A DNA stretch of 64,000 bases. Source: Candidatus Microbacterium phytovorans (GTDB lineage: Bacteria > Actinomycetota > Actinomycetes > Actinomycetales > Microbacteriaceae). This document shows positions 8,841 to 19,134 of this stretch, piece after piece (within the stretch, counting starts at the first letter, position 1; every line of letters starts with the position of its first letter). Under the pieces are notes generated by a model that saw only the letters and a list, made by a program, of their open reading frames with translations, was not told the origin of the DNA and did no database searches. The position numbers and the translations under genes were made by a program. Location of the stretch: the NCBI GenBank assembly GCA_029202445.1, contig CP119321.1, positions 2,170,001-2,234,000 on the forward strand, read 5' to 3'.

Positions 8841-8843
8841 CCT
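8838..8843 (+). promoter_or_regulatory. Leaderless-type -10 box for rnhA
   Basis: TAGCCT lies 7 nt upstream of the GTG at 8851. It is the same hexamer and spacing as in front of the exporter gene at 5824. It overlaps the stop of the preceding regulator gene. Confidence 0.5.
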
Positions 8844-8850
8844 TGTCCGA

Positions 8851-9384
8851 GTGAGCGAGACCTCCCGATACGTCGTGGCCACCGACGGCGCCTGCAAGGG
8901 CAACCCCGGACCGACGGGCTGGGCCTGGGTCGGTGAGGACGGCCACTGGGCTGCCGGATCGCTCCCCGAGGGAACGAACAACATCGGCGAACTCCTCGGT
9001 CTCCTGAAGGCCATCGAGGACCATCCCGACGTACGCGAGCTCGTCGTGCAGGCCGATTCGAAGTACGCGATCGACACCTACTCGTCGTGGATGGATGCGC
9101 ACCGTCGGCGCGGGTGGAAGACCTCTACCGGCGCGCCCACGAAGAACCGCGACCTGCTCGAGCAACTGATCGTCGCGCGCGACGCACGCCGGGCGGCAGG
9201 GCTCCCCGACGTCGTTCTCGAGCACGTGCGCGGCCACCGCGGGCACGTGCTCAACGAGTGGGCGGACGAGCGGGCGGTACGCGCGGCGGAGCACGCGGCA
9301 TCCGGGACGGCGAGTGCCTGGTCCTCGCTCAGCGGCCATCACGAGGTGCTCGACGTGTCGGCGGCACCGTCGCGCAAGCGCTGA
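8851..9384 (+). CDS. rnhA: Ribonuclease HI
   Basis: 177 aa. Degrades the RNA strand of RNA-DNA hybrids. All four catalytic acids are visible: Asp12 (ATDGACKGNPG), Glu47 (NNIGELLGL), Asp69 (VQADSKYAID) and Asp139 (NEWADERA), together with HVRGHRGH. The GTG at 8851 is chosen because translation begins directly with the first beta strand and a TAGCCT box lies 7 nt upstream. Longer ATG starts would run through the preceding gene. The tail after about residue 150 is a short extension of unknown role. Confidence 0.94.
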   Translation: MSETSRYVVATDGACKGNPGPTGWAWVGEDGHWAAGSLPEGTNNIGELLGLLKAIEDHPDVRELVVQADSKYAIDTYSSWMDAHRRRGWKTSTGAPTKNRDLLEQLIVARDARRAAGLPDVVLEHVRGHRGHVLNEWADERAVRAAEHAASGTASAWSSLSGHHEVLDVSAAPSRKR

Positions 9385-9462
9385 GTCCGCACGGCGGGCG
9401 CGGGGTGCGGCCACCGGGGAGCGAGACGTAGCGCGGCCGCCCGCGGAGCGGTGCGAGGCGGG

Positions 9463-9825
9463 TTACAGGCCGGTCGTGCCCTCGAAGAGGCCGATGTGGT
9501 TGCCGTCGGGATCGACGATTACAGCCCACCAGCTGGTCTCGGTGATGTTGCCCTTGGGGAGCGCGACGGAGCCTCCGGCCGCCTCGGCCTGGGCGATCGT
9601 CTCGTCGATGGAGTCGACTTCGACGTACGAGCGCGGCTGGGTGAAGCCCTCCGAGCGCGGCGCGAGTCCTCCGCCGCTGATGCCGTTCGGCGCCTGCCAC
9701 ATCGGGTAGCCCTCGAAGCCGGGCATCTCCGCGAGCTGCCATCCGAAGAGCGTCGAGTAGAACGCGGCGCCTTTCGCGAGGTCTGAGACCGGGATGTCGA
9801 TGTGGGTGATGTCTCCGTGCGCCAT
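9463..9825 (-). CDS. VOC (glyoxalase/bleomycin-resistance fold) family protein
   Basis: 120 aa, a single VOC domain. The N-terminal HIDIPVSDLAKGAAFYSTLFGW and the C-terminal VIVDPDGNHIGLFE correspond to the two metal-ligand regions of the fold. The ATG at 9825 (MAHGDITH) follows an AGAAGGGCGACCG ribosome site. Members include lyases, dioxygenases and antibiotic-binding proteins, and the substrate cannot be told. It stands alone downstream of the sortase terminators and convergent with rnhA. Confidence 0.85.
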   Translation of the reverse strand: MAHGDITHIDIPVSDLAKGAAFYSTLFGWQLAEMPGFEGYPMWQAPNGISGGGLAPRSEGFTQPRSYVEVDSIDETIAQAEAAGGSVALPKGNITETSWWAVIVDPDGNHIGLFEGTTGL

Positions 9826-9979
9826 GTCGGTCGCCCTTCTCTGTGCGGGTATGTGCGGGTGTGTGCGGCCAGTGTGCTCCCCGCCGCCGACATCCGCCAG
9901 GTATCTCGCGGCTCGTCGAGTGGGGATCCGGCGGGTAGGGGTCGAGTGGGGGTCGGGGCCGGATGGGGGTGGGGAAAGT

Positions 9980-10012
9980 GAGGGGCCGGTATCGCAGGGA
10001 GACCGGCCCCTC
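9980..10012 (-). terminator. Hairpin terminator, second of two after the sortase gene
   Basis: GAGGGGCCGGT (9980-9990) pairs perfectly with ACCGGCCCCTC (10002-10012), with an 11-nt loop. It lies downstream of the sortase gene on the minus strand. Confidence 0.7.
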
Positions 10013-10042
10013 GGGAGCGCCTTCCCGAAAAGGACGCTCCGG

Positions 10043-10078
10043 CTCCGCACCGTCGGCTGGGGAGGCGCCGGTGCGGAG
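10043..10078 (-). terminator. Hairpin directly after the sortase stop codon
   Basis: CTCCGCACC (10043-10051) pairs with GGTGCGGAG (10070-10078). It begins 2 nt after the sortase stop. With the 9980-10012 hairpin it forms a tandem terminator. Confidence 0.65.
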
Positions 10079-10080
10079 AG

Positions 10081-11157
10081 TCAAGGACGGAGGAGGGCGA
10101 GCACCTCCGTGTCGGTGGCGGCAGCAGTGGTGGGACCGCCGTCGTTGTCGCTGTCGGCTTCGCCACCTCCGCCGGTGTGGGCGTCGGTGCGCGTCTCCGC
10201 GGGGGACGTCGGCTCGGTGGGCTTCGGCTCGGTGGGCTTCGGATCGGCGGGCTTCGCGGCATCCGCCGTTCGCCGTCGTGGGCGGCCGGCGAGCCACACA
10301 TACAGTGCGGCGGCGAGGACGACCGCGCCGAGGAGCACGGCCCACCACGGGAAGCCGGGGATGTCGGGCACCTGGCCCGCCGCCTTCACGTCTTCGATGG
10401 GCGTGGGCGTGATGCGCTCCCCGGTGACCAGGATGCGCTGGGTGTTGATCCCGAGCGGAGTACAGGTGACGAGGGTGACGAGGTCGTCGCCGCGGACGGG
10501 ACGCAGCGTCTCGGTCTCCGTCGGCTCGACCACCTGCGTCTCGCGCACCCGGTACGTGAGCGTCTCGCCGAAGATCTCGATCGTCAGGGTGTCGCCGACC
10601 TCGACACGGTCGAGGTTCGTGAAGAGCTCGGCGCTGGCGAGACCGCGATGCGCCGTGAGGACGGAGTGCGTCGAGGCGCCGCCGACGGGGAGCGAGGTGC
10701 CCTCGAGGTGCCCGACGCCGCGAAGCAGCGTGAGGTCGCTCGTGCCGTGGTAGATCGGGAGGTCCACGGAGATGGAGGGGATCTTCAACCGCCCCATCAG
10801 TCCGCCGCTGTTGGCCAGGAGCTGCTCGCCATACGGCGTCTCCGCGTCTTCTTCGGCCTCGGCGGTCGGAACGTGCGAGTTCGCTCCCACGACCGCTTCG
10901 CCCGTGAGCCGTGCGTTGTATGCGTGGGCGGCCTCGAGTGCCGCACCGAGTCCATCCGCCGGCAGTTGATCGACCTCGTCCGACAGGGCGGCGATGATCT
11001 GCGACTGCTGATACTGCGTGATCCACGCGGCCGCCGTGGGGTAGAGGAGCGTGACCGCGCCGGCGACGAAGATCGCCGCGACGAGGAACGGCACCAGGCG
11101 GCTCGGCCTGTGCCGTTCGCGCCGAGCGCGACGTCCCGTGGAGACGGAGGAGGTCAT
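10081..11157 (-). CDS. Class C (pilin-polymerising) sortase
   Basis: 358 aa. Transpeptidase that links pilin subunits through the LPxTG signal. It has an N-terminal membrane span (about residues 20-45). The catalytic triad is His170 (LTAHRG), Cys232 (LVTCTPLG) and Arg241 (TQRILVTGER). A second C-terminal span (about 268-290) marks class C. The last 60 residues are a hydrophilic Pro/Thr/Glu tail with a KPTEP repeat. The usual lid motif (Asp-Pro-aromatic) is not obvious before the core. The ATG at 11157 is used, and a longer start 19 codons upstream lacks support. It lies 77 nt after the pilin gene. Confidence 0.92.
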   Translation of the reverse strand: MTSSVSTGRRARRERHRPSRLVPFLVAAIFVAGAVTLLYPTAAAWITQYQQSQIIAALSDEVDQLPADGLGAALEAAHAYNARLTGEAVVGANSHVPTAEAEEDAETPYGEQLLANSGGLMGRLKIPSISVDLPIYHGTSDLTLLRGVGHLEGTSLPVGGASTHSVLTAHRGLASAELFTNLDRVEVGDTLTIEIFGETLTYRVRETQVVEPTETETLRPVRGDDLVTLVTCTPLGINTQRILVTGERITPTPIEDVKAAGQVPDIPGFPWWAVLLGAVVLAAALYVWLAGRPRRRTADAAKPADPKPTEPKPTEPTSPAETRTDAHTGGGGEADSDNDGGPTTAAATDTEVLALLRP

Positions 11158-11176
11158 GACGTGGTCCTGTCGGAAC

Positions 11177-11207
11177 CCGGCGGCGGGGAACTCGTCCCCG
11201 CCGCCGG
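11177..11207 (-). promoter_or_regulatory. Intercistronic hairpin between pilin and sortase genes
   Basis: CCGGCGGCGGGGA (11177-11189) pairs perfectly with TCCCCGCCGCCGG (11195-11207) around a 5-nt loop. It has no T-run and probably works as an attenuator or mRNA 3'-end stabiliser, keeping sortase below pilin level. Confidence 0.7.
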
Positions 11208-11233
11208 TGTTCATCGAACTGTGCTCGAGCCGA

Positions 11234-12706
11234 TCAGCTCAGCGTTGCGTCCGCGTGGCGGCGGCGACGAGCGGCGAGGACCGCCAGACCGACGGCCAGA
11301 GCCACGAGGCCGACACCTGCCGACATCAGCACGAGGGTGCCGTTGCCACCGGTGAGGGGCAGGCTGATGGCCGGCTCCTGCGGGTTGGGAACGGCGACCT
11401 CGACCGGGGTGGCGAGGGATGCCGCGGAGACGACGACCGCGATCGGCGTACCCGAGGTGATGTAGCCGTCCGGTGCCTCGAGCTCCTTGAGGTAGTACGT
11501 CACCGAACCGGCAGCGTCGGCTCCGGCCCACAGGCCGGGGATCACGACGGTTCCGTCGGCAGCGGTGGTGAAGGTGGTCTCACCGTCGACCACGATGGCG
11601 TTGGTGCCGGCGTTGGCGTCGGCCTCCGTCGGGTACACGCTGAAGACCGCGCCCGTGAGGACCGCGTTCACGTCGCCCTCGGCGTGCTTCAGGATCTCGA
11701 CCGCGCCCCAGTAGGTGTTCACGGTGTTGGTGTCGGTGCCGTTGCCGGTGGTCGGCTCGTTGATGAAGACGGTGCCGGTGTTGGGAATGTCGCCCGTGCC
11801 GCGCACGATCGTGTCGAGCTCGAGCACGAGGGAGCCGCCCGGGGCGGCCTCCAGCGCGGCGAGGCTCGCGGCGTCGAGGGTGACCGTGACCGTGCCGCCG
11901 AGGCCCTCGGCATCCGCGCCGACGTGCGTCTCGGTGAACGTCAGCGGCGTGCCGTCGAGGGTGAGGCGAGCGGGAGCGGTGTACTCCAGGCGACCGTCGA
12001 GCGTGTCGACGAAGTGGAACTCGGTGAAGGACTCGCCGTCCGGGAGAGCCGGGACGGTGGCCTCGATCGACCAGGTGACCGTGGAGCCGAGACCCGAACC
12101 GTCGGGGTCGTCGACGGTCTTGGCGACCTGCGTGAGCGAGTTCTTCGGGTAGACGTTGACGTCGGAGTTCCACTCGCCGTTGCCGAGCGGGACGGGAACG
12201 GTGACGACGAACGGCGCTGCCTCGAGGATGACGTTGGCGGGCGAGCCGTCGGGCAGCGTCGCGCCCGAGGAGTCGGTCTCGACGACCAGGTAGGCCCCGT
12301 TGGGGAGGCTCTGCGTCGGCGTCGAGCCGTCGGCCGCCGTCGTGAGGACGATCGGCGTGCCGAGCGCGGTGGCCAGCGACGGGTCTGCCGCGTAGTCGTT
12401 CGCCAGGTCCCAGCCCGCCTCGGTCGTGAGGTCGATGTCGGTGATCGGGTACACGGTGAACTCGACGTTGCCGAGGGCCACGAGTCCGGTCGTGTCGATC
12501 GGCTCGCCACTGTCGTTGGCAGCGCCGGCGGGCGACGGCTGCTCGAACTTGTGGATGGTGAGCGAGCCCGGGCCGTCCGGGAGGTCGTACGGCGTCGCGG
12601 CCATCGCGGGCGCCGCAGCGGCGACCGCTCCGACGAGCGCGAGGGCTGCTGCCCCCGCAGCGGCGGCCCAGCGGCCGGCGCGGCGGTTTCGGATCGAGTG
12701 GTTCAT
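11234..12706 (-). CDS. LPxTG-anchored major pilin (isopeptide-forming, SpaA-like)
   Basis: 490 aa. Signal peptide ending AAAAPAMA at about residue 36. The pilin motif VYPKN (Lys at about 188) would be the sortase-linking lysine. There are repeated immunoglobulin-like isopeptide domains, with the E-box Glu in YYLKELEAPDGY near residue 415. The sorting signal LPLTG at about 449 is followed by a hydrophobic span and RRRRH. The start at 12706 gives the signal peptide directly. It is partnered by the class C sortase downstream. No minor or tip pilin gene is seen, so fibres would be homopolymers or use subunits encoded elsewhere. Confidence 0.93.
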   Translation of the reverse strand: MNHSIRNRRAGRWAAAAGAAALALVGAVAAAAPAMAATPYDLPDGPGSLTIHKFEQPSPAGAANDSGEPIDTTGLVALGNVEFTVYPITDIDLTTEAGWDLANDYAADPSLATALGTPIVLTTAADGSTPTQSLPNGAYLVVETDSSGATLPDGSPANVILEAAPFVVTVPVPLGNGEWNSDVNVYPKNSLTQVAKTVDDPDGSGLGSTVTWSIEATVPALPDGESFTEFHFVDTLDGRLEYTAPARLTLDGTPLTFTETHVGADAEGLGGTVTVTLDAASLAALEAAPGGSLVLELDTIVRGTGDIPNTGTVFINEPTTGNGTDTNTVNTYWGAVEILKHAEGDVNAVLTGAVFSVYPTEADANAGTNAIVVDGETTFTTAADGTVVIPGLWAGADAAGSVTYYLKELEAPDGYITSGTPIAVVVSAASLATPVEVAVPNPQEPAISLPLTGGNGTLVLMSAGVGLVALAVGLAVLAARRRRHADATLS

Positions 12707-13061
12707 GAAGACACTGCTCTTTCTATGTGATGACGGGTTGGTGGGGGTCTGGGGTGGCGCTGCGACGCGGAGTTCGGGTCGGTTCGCATTCGGGTTCGGG
12801 TTCCGGAGGCCAGGACGCGGCGGTGCCGACACGTCGAGCACCCATGCCGCGCAGCGCGCGTGAACGAGTGCCTATTGATGAAGACGAGCGAGGTTCCCGA
12901 ATCTCACGCTCTTTCCCTCCGGTGAATCAGATGAGGGGGTGCGCGCGAGTCGCCGACCGGCTCGCGTTGCCTGCACGACCATAGGGAGCACCGACGAGCA
13001 CGACCCAGCGGAGGTCAGGGAATCCCTCAGCGCTCAGGGTCTACTCCCGGAGTGCTCACGC
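12707..13061. other. Intergenic region upstream of the pilin gene
   Basis: No gene is supported. The pilin mRNA leader must lie here. The 10-mer CATCAATAGG occurs on the minus strand at 12864-12873 and again on the plus strand at 14055-14064, flanking the regulator gene. No convincing -10/-35 pair was found. Confidence 0.5.
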
Positions 13062-13103
13062 GACGGCACCCACAGTGGTGGGGGTATCGGTCGCGGTGCC
13101 GTC
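13062..13103 (-). terminator. Hairpin terminator after the response-regulator gene
   Basis: GACGGCACC (13062-13070) pairs with GGTGCCGTC (13095-13103). The hairpin starts at the base next to the regulator stop codon. Confidence 0.65.
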
Positions 13104-13736
13104 CTACTGCGGGGGGACGAGACCGTCCTCGACCGCTCGACGGAACAGATCGACCTTCGTCGGGGCGGCGCGATCGGATGCCGCGTACTTCGCTCGGATG
13201 CGGCGAATGTGGTCGTGGATGGTCGCGGTCGAGACGAACAGGGCCGCCGCGACCTGATCGGCGGTCTCCCCCGAGGCGTACAGGGTGAGGACCTCGGCCT
13301 CTCTCGGTGTGAGCTTGGAACTCACGAAGGGCACGTCGGAGTCCAGTGCCGCCGCCCAGTCCACCGTGGCGACGGGTTCGCCGGCAGCGGCACGGCGGAC
13401 GGCGGCGACGATGGCCGCGGGGTCCTCGGTCTTCCGGATCATGCCGATCGCCCCCGCTCGCGCCGCCTCGCGCACCAGGTGAGCCCGGTCTCCCGAGGTG
13501 TACGCGAGCACGCGCGCGCCGACGGGGTGGAGTCGGCGGATGTTCTCGGCCGGAGAGCTGCCGTCAGCGAGGACGAGGTCGAGCAGGACGACGTCGAGCT
13601 TCAGCCGCCACGTCAACAGCTCGGTCACCGTGGCGCCGCTGGCGGCGACCTGGACGCCCGGCTCGGCGGCGAACAGCGCGGTGGTGCCGAGGACCATCGC
13701 GGGATGGTCGTCGATGATGCCGATGCGAATGTTCAT
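13104..13736 (-). CDS. NarL/LuxR-type response regulator without adjacent kinase
   Basis: 210 aa. The N-terminal receiver has acidic residues in IIDDHPA, phospho-acceptor Asp in VVLLDLVLADG, and Thr/Ser and Lys in AYTSGD and IRKTED. The C-terminal LuxR-type helix-turn-helix reads LTPREAEVLTLYASG and IHDHIRRIRAKY. The ATG at 13736 follows GGGAGGGCGG. No histidine kinase is encoded nearby, so it is an orphan. Its position directly upstream of, and co-directional with, the pilin-sortase pair suggests control of pilus expression. Confidence 0.9.
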   Translation of the reverse strand: MNIRIGIIDDHPAMVLGTTALFAAEPGVQVAASGATVTELLTWRLKLDVVLLDLVLADGSSPAENIRRLHPVGARVLAYTSGDRAHLVREAARAGAIGMIRKTEDPAAIVAAVRRAAAGEPVATVDWAAALDSDVPFVSSKLTPREAEVLTLYASGETADQVAAALFVSTATIHDHIRRIRAKYAASDRAAPTKVDLFRRAVEDGLVPPQ

Positions 13737-14109
13737 CCGCCCTCCCACCGCCTCGTCGCGGGTGCGTTCAGCGCACACATTAGTCTTCGCCCGCGTCGCG
13801 CGCAGGGGGGGGAGCCGGGGCGGGGCTGGGGAAGCCCGCCCCGGCATGCCCAGTCGCTCGGCAGGGCCGCCGATCCCCCGATCGGCGCTCGCGTGCCCGC
13901 AGCGAAGTCGACGCCCGATCGGATTGGGGAGCGTCCGTGCGTCGACGTGCGTGAGCATCCACAGCCAACACGGCCGGAGGCACCGCGATCAAGCCGAACG
14001 CGCGAAAGCCCGCACTACTAATGGGCCACGGCGCCGACACGGGCACCGGGCAACCCCCATCAATAGGGGTGCGCTGCCGCGGCCCTCGAATCGGCCGACG
14101 GCGGGCGGT
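13737..14109. other. Intergenic region upstream of the response regulator
   Basis: No gene is supported. A possible minus-strand -10 (TAATGT, 13777-13782) lies 41 nt before the regulator start. It also holds a G-rich run at 13806-13852 and the short hairpin ACCCC...GGGGT at 14051-14068 carrying CATCAATAGG. Confidence 0.4.
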
Positions 14110-14595
14110 TCAGGGAAGCTCGCGCAGCAGGTCGGTCAACCGATCCAGCGCGGGCCGCTGTCCCACGACGAGGTGTTCGCGCGCGGCGGCCACCGGCATC
14201 CACTCCGCTCGATCGACCTCGGGAAAGGTCGCACGCTGACCCGAGCGCGGCGGCCACTCGATCTCGAACGTGCCGAATGCGAACTCCGTCGTGCTGAAGG
14301 ACGCGCCATCGGCGACGAACACCGTCACCCGCTTCCCCGACGAGTAGGCGAATGTGCCGAGTTCGGCATATGCGCCCTCGGATGCCGACGGCGGCTCGAC
14401 GCCCAGCTCCTCACGGAACTCGCGGCGGGCCGCATCGAGCATCCCCTCGCCGTCCTCCACCTCGCCCTTCGGGATCGACCACGCCCCCTCGTCCTTCGAC
14501 GCCCAGTACGGGCCGCCCATATGCGCGACGAGCACCGTCACCCCGCCCGCCTCGTCGAGGCGATACAGCAGGATGCCGGCGCTCGTCGCGGGCAT
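14110..14595 (-). CDS. Nudix hydrolase
   Basis: 161 aa. The complete Nudix box starts GEVEDGEGMLDAARREF and ends REELGVE, giving the Gx5Ex7REUxEExGU pattern. The N-terminal AGILLYR and the WSIPKGE turn are typical of the subfamily acting on diadenosine polyphosphates or NTP derivatives and often annotated as a predicted NTP pyrophosphohydrolase. It lies 15 nt after the aldo/keto reductase gene on the same strand, so the two may be co-transcribed. The substrate is not determined by sequence. Confidence 0.9.
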   Translation of the reverse strand: MPATSAGILLYRLDEAGGVTVLVAHMGGPYWASKDEGAWSIPKGEVEDGEGMLDAARREFREELGVEPPSASEGAYAELGTFAYSSGKRVTVFVADGASFSTTEFAFGTFEIEWPPRSGQRATFPEVDRAEWMPVAAAREHLVVGQRPALDRLTDLLRELP

Positions 14596-14610
14596 GCAGC
14601 AGCCGTCCGA

Positions 14611-15624
14611 TCAGGCCGGACGGCTCTTCGGCGACACCGTGTACGTCAGTTCCACGTCGGTCACTGCAGCCGGAGCGAGCGCCGCGTCGATCGCGGCCTT
14701 CGTGTCGTCGTCGAGGACGACACCGGAGGCCTTGACGGAGTCCTCGAGCTGCTCGGGGCGCGAGGCGCCGACGAGGGCGGCGGCTACGTTCGGGTTGTGC
14801 AGGACCCAGGCGATCGCGAGCTGCGGCATCGTCAGTCCCGCCTCAGCCGCGATGGGCTTCAGCCGCTGCACCGCCTCGAGCACGTCGTCCTGCAGGAAGC
14901 GCTGGATGAAGTTCGCCCCGCTCTTCTCGTCGGTCGCGCGTGACCCCTCGGGCACCGGTTGTCCGGGAAGGTACTTGCCGGACAGCACGCCCTGCGCCAT
15001 CGGCGACCAGACGATCTGCGAGATGCCCAGCTCCTCCGACGTCGGGACGACCTTGCCCTCGATGACGCGCCACAGCGCGGAGTACTGCGGCTGGTTCGAC
15101 ACCAGTTGGAAGCCCAGCTCCTTTGCGAGGGCGTGGCCGTCGCGGAGCTGTTCGGCGGTCCACTCGCTCACGCCGATGTACAGGGCCTTGCCCTGACGGA
15201 CGATGTCGGCGAACGCCTGCATCGTCTCCTCGAGCGGGGTCTCGTAGTCGTAGCGGTGCGCCTGGTACAGATCGACGTAGTCGACGCCCAGACGGCGCAG
15301 CGAGCCGTGTATGCCGTCGAAGATATGCTTCCGGGAGAGGCCCTGATCGTTCGGGCCCTTCTTGCCGATCGGCCAGTAGACCTTCGTGAAGAGTTCGTAC
15401 TCTGCACGCTCGAGCCCCTTCAGCGCTTTGCCGAGCACGACCTCCGCCGCCGTGTTGGCGTAGGTGTCGGCGGTGTCGAAGGAGGTGATCCCGAGATCGA
15501 GCGCCTTGTGGACGGTCGCGATGGCGGCGTCGTCGCCGACCTGAGACGCGTGCGTCACCCAGTTGCCGTAGGTGATCTCCGAGACCTTGAAGCCGCTGTT
15601 GCCGAGATAGCGATAGTTGACCAT
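14611..15624 (-). CDS. Aldo/keto reductase, potassium-channel beta-subunit type
   Basis: 337 aa. NADPH-dependent oxidoreductase of the AKR TIM barrel. Catalytic Asp and Tyr lie in FDTADTYANTAAEVVLGKAL, Lys in FTKVYW and His in YQAHRYD. The cofactor-binding C-terminal segment VGASRPEQLEDSVKA is present. Overall similarity is to the Kv-beta/YghZ group. The ATG at 15624 has no Shine-Dalgarno, but TAGCGT sits 6 nt upstream, consistent with a leaderless mRNA. Substrate unknown. Confidence 0.9.
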   Translation of the reverse strand: MVNYRYLGNSGFKVSEITYGNWVTHASQVGDDAAIATVHKALDLGITSFDTADTYANTAAEVVLGKALKGLERAEYELFTKVYWPIGKKGPNDQGLSRKHIFDGIHGSLRRLGVDYVDLYQAHRYDYETPLEETMQAFADIVRQGKALYIGVSEWTAEQLRDGHALAKELGFQLVSNQPQYSALWRVIEGKVVPTSEELGISQIVWSPMAQGVLSGKYLPGQPVPEGSRATDEKSGANFIQRFLQDDVLEAVQRLKPIAAEAGLTMPQLAIAWVLHNPNVAAALVGASRPEQLEDSVKASGVVLDDDTKAAIDAALAPAAVTDVELTYTVSPKSRPA

Positions 15625-15630
15625 GTGTCC

Positions 15631-15636
15631 ACGCTA
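15631..15636 (-). promoter_or_regulatory. Leaderless-type -10 box for the aldo/keto reductase gene
   Basis: TAGCGT on the minus strand, 6 nt before the ATG at 15624. Confidence 0.45.
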
Positions 15637-15739
15637 GTCGTGCAGCGGAGGGGTGGGCGCGACGTTCATCGGCGTCGTTCTGCGGATCGCGCGTTCGCCG
15701 ACCCGCACGATGACGCCGACGAGTCGCTCGCCGACCGAC

Positions 15740-16963
15740 CTAGGCGCGGGTCGCGGCGGCCTTGTCCTCTTCGGTGGCGACGAGCTGACCGCACGCGCCG
15801 TCGATCTCCTTGCCGCGGGTGTCGCGGAGCGTCGTCGGGATGCCGGCGTCGTTCAGGCGGCGGACGAACTCGTTCTGCACGGGGACGTCGGATGCCGTCC
15901 ACACCGACCCCGGCGTGGGGTTCAGCGGAATGGGGTTGACGTGCACCCATCCCCGCCCGCGGGCGTTCAGCTTGTCGGCCAACAGGTCGGCGCGCCACGC
16001 GTGGTCGTTCATGTCCTTGATGAGTGCGTACTCGATCGAGACGCGGCGACCGGTCTTCTCGAAGTAGTTGCGCGCGGCATCCAGCGCCTCGTCGACCTTC
16101 CAGCGCGAGTTGATGGGGATCATCTCGTCGCGCAGGCCGTCGTCGGGCGCGTGGAGCGACAGCGCGAACGTCACGGGGATGTCCTCGGCGGCGAGCTTGT
16201 TGATCGCGGGAACGAGGCCGACCGTGGAGACGGTGATGCCGCGCGCGCTCATACCGAGTCCGTGCGCCGGATCGACCATGGCCCGCACCGCGGTGAGCAC
16301 CCGGTTGTAGTTCGCGAGCGGCTCTCCCATGCCCATGAAGACGATGTTCGTGACCCGCTCGCCCTCGTGGTGCGCGCGCCCGAACCCGCCGTCGGCGATG
16401 AGGCGATTGGCGCGGACGATCTGCTCCACGATCTCTGCCGCCGACATGTTGCGGGTCAGACCCGCCTGGCCCGTGGCACAGAAGGGGCAGTTCATGCCGC
16501 AGCCGGCCTGACTCGACACGCACAGCGTGATGCGGCCCGGGTAGCGCATGAGCACCGACTCGACGAGGGCGCCGTCGTGGAGCTTCCACAGGAACTTGAT
16601 CGTGTCGCCCTTGTCGGTCTCCAGCCGCCGCACCTCGGTGAGCAGCGGGGGCAGCATCGCGGCGACGAACTCCTCACGCCCCGCCGCCGGCAGGTCGGTC
16701 ATGGCCGCCGGATCGGACGTGTAGTGCTGGAAGTAGTGCTTCTCGAGCTGCTTCGCGCGGAAGCCCGGCATCCCGAGCTCCTTCACGCGCTCGACACGCT
16801 GCTCGGGCGTCAGATCGGCCAGGTGTGCGGGAGGCATACCGCGCTTGGGTGCCGCGAACTGCAGCAGCGGCTTGCCCTCGGCGTCGGTGCGCTGCGTCCA
16901 GCCCTCGGTGCGCGGGCGCACCTGACGGGGGCCGGTCGCGCGCACGGGGGTGGAGTCTTCCAT
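15740..16963 (-). CDS. rlmN: 23S rRNA (A2503)-C2 / tRNA (A37)-C2 methyltransferase
   Basis: 407 aa. Radical SAM methyltransferase of 23S rRNA and some tRNAs. The Fe-S motif CGMNCPFC is complete. The methyl-carrying Cys lies near the C terminus in [19 protein letters not shown] is the SAM-binding region. The ATG at 16963 has a TACCCT box 7 nt upstream and no ribosome site, so it is probably leaderless. It is slightly longer at the N terminus than many RlmN proteins, in a charged, non-conserved stretch. Confidence 0.96.
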   Translation of the reverse strand: MEDSTPVRATGPRQVRPRTEGWTQRTDAEGKPLLQFAAPKRGMPPAHLADLTPEQRVERVKELGMPGFRAKQLEKHYFQHYTSDPAAMTDLPAAGREEFVAAMLPPLLTEVRRLETDKGDTIKFLWKLHDGALVESVLMRYPGRITLCVSSQAGCGMNCPFCATGQAGLTRNMSAAEIVEQIVRANRLIADGGFGRAHHEGERVTNIVFMGMGEPLANYNRVLTAVRAMVDPAHGLGMSARGITVSTVGLVPAINKLAAEDIPVTFALSLHAPDDGLRDEMIPINSRWKVDEALDAARNYFEKTGRRVSIEYALIKDMNDHAWRADLLADKLNARGRGWVHVNPIPLNPTPGSVWTASDVPVQNEFVRRLNDAGIPTTLRDTRGKEIDGACGQLVATEEDKAAATRA

Positions 16964-16970
16964 GGGATCC

Positions 16971-16976
16971 AGGGTA
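16971..16976 (-). promoter_or_regulatory. Leaderless-type -10 box for rlmN
   Basis: TACCCT on the minus strand, 7 nt before the ATG at 16963. Confidence 0.45.
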
Positions 16977-16993
16977 GACGAGGCGCCTGGGCG

Positions 16994-18615
<1,622 letters not shown>

Positions 18616-18619
<4 letters not shown>

Positions 18620-19134
18620 GAGGCGTCGTCCTCGTCGGCGCCGGAGTCCCGGTAGGCCTCCCAGTCGCTGAGCATCTTGCGGTGATAGCCGACGAGCCAC
18701 ACCATGTAGCGCCGCGCGTTGTTGAGCCGCGTGCGCGGGCCCACGGCGTCGGGCGCCACGGCATCCAGTCCGTACTCGATCGTGGAGGTGATGCGACGGG
18801 CGTAGTCGCGCTCTCCGGCGAGGAAGCTGCCCCAGACGTCCTCCTCCACGCGGAAGTAGCGACTGCGGTCGCCCGGCAGGGAGTGCGGCTTGAGGAAGCC
18901 GAGGCTCACCAGCGCCCGCGTGGACATCGAGACGGCACCGGCGCTCGCGCCGAGCATGTCGGCGATCTGGGCCGACGAGAGGAACGGGCGATCGACGATG
19001 AGGAGCAGCCCCAGGACGCGGCCGTCCATGCGGGGGTTGCCGGCAGCTCCCCACGCGAAGGCGAAGTCCTCGACGAAGGTGCGCAGCTCCTCGGGAAGAT
19101 CGAGGGTCGCCACGTCGTCCGTGCCTGGGTCCAT
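18616..19134 (-). CDS. MarR/GbsR-like regulator embedded in the peptide-uptake operon
   Basis: 172 aa. The winged helix is at about residues 45-95 (LSSAQIADMLGASAGAVSM is the helix-turn-helix, followed by SRYFRVEEDVW as the wing). C-terminal helices resemble GbsR-type dimerisation. It overlaps both neighbours by 4 bp. Encoded inside a transport operon, it probably regulates that operon in response to an imported peptide or product. Candidate binding sites are the alternating TTTCG/CGAAA half-sites at 25540-25578. Confidence 0.82.

Noticed and set aside
13806..13852. G-rich stretch upstream of the response regulator as a regulated quadruplex
   Set aside because: G runs are irregular in length and spacing, unlike the period-7 tract at 23743. 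Too weak to claim.
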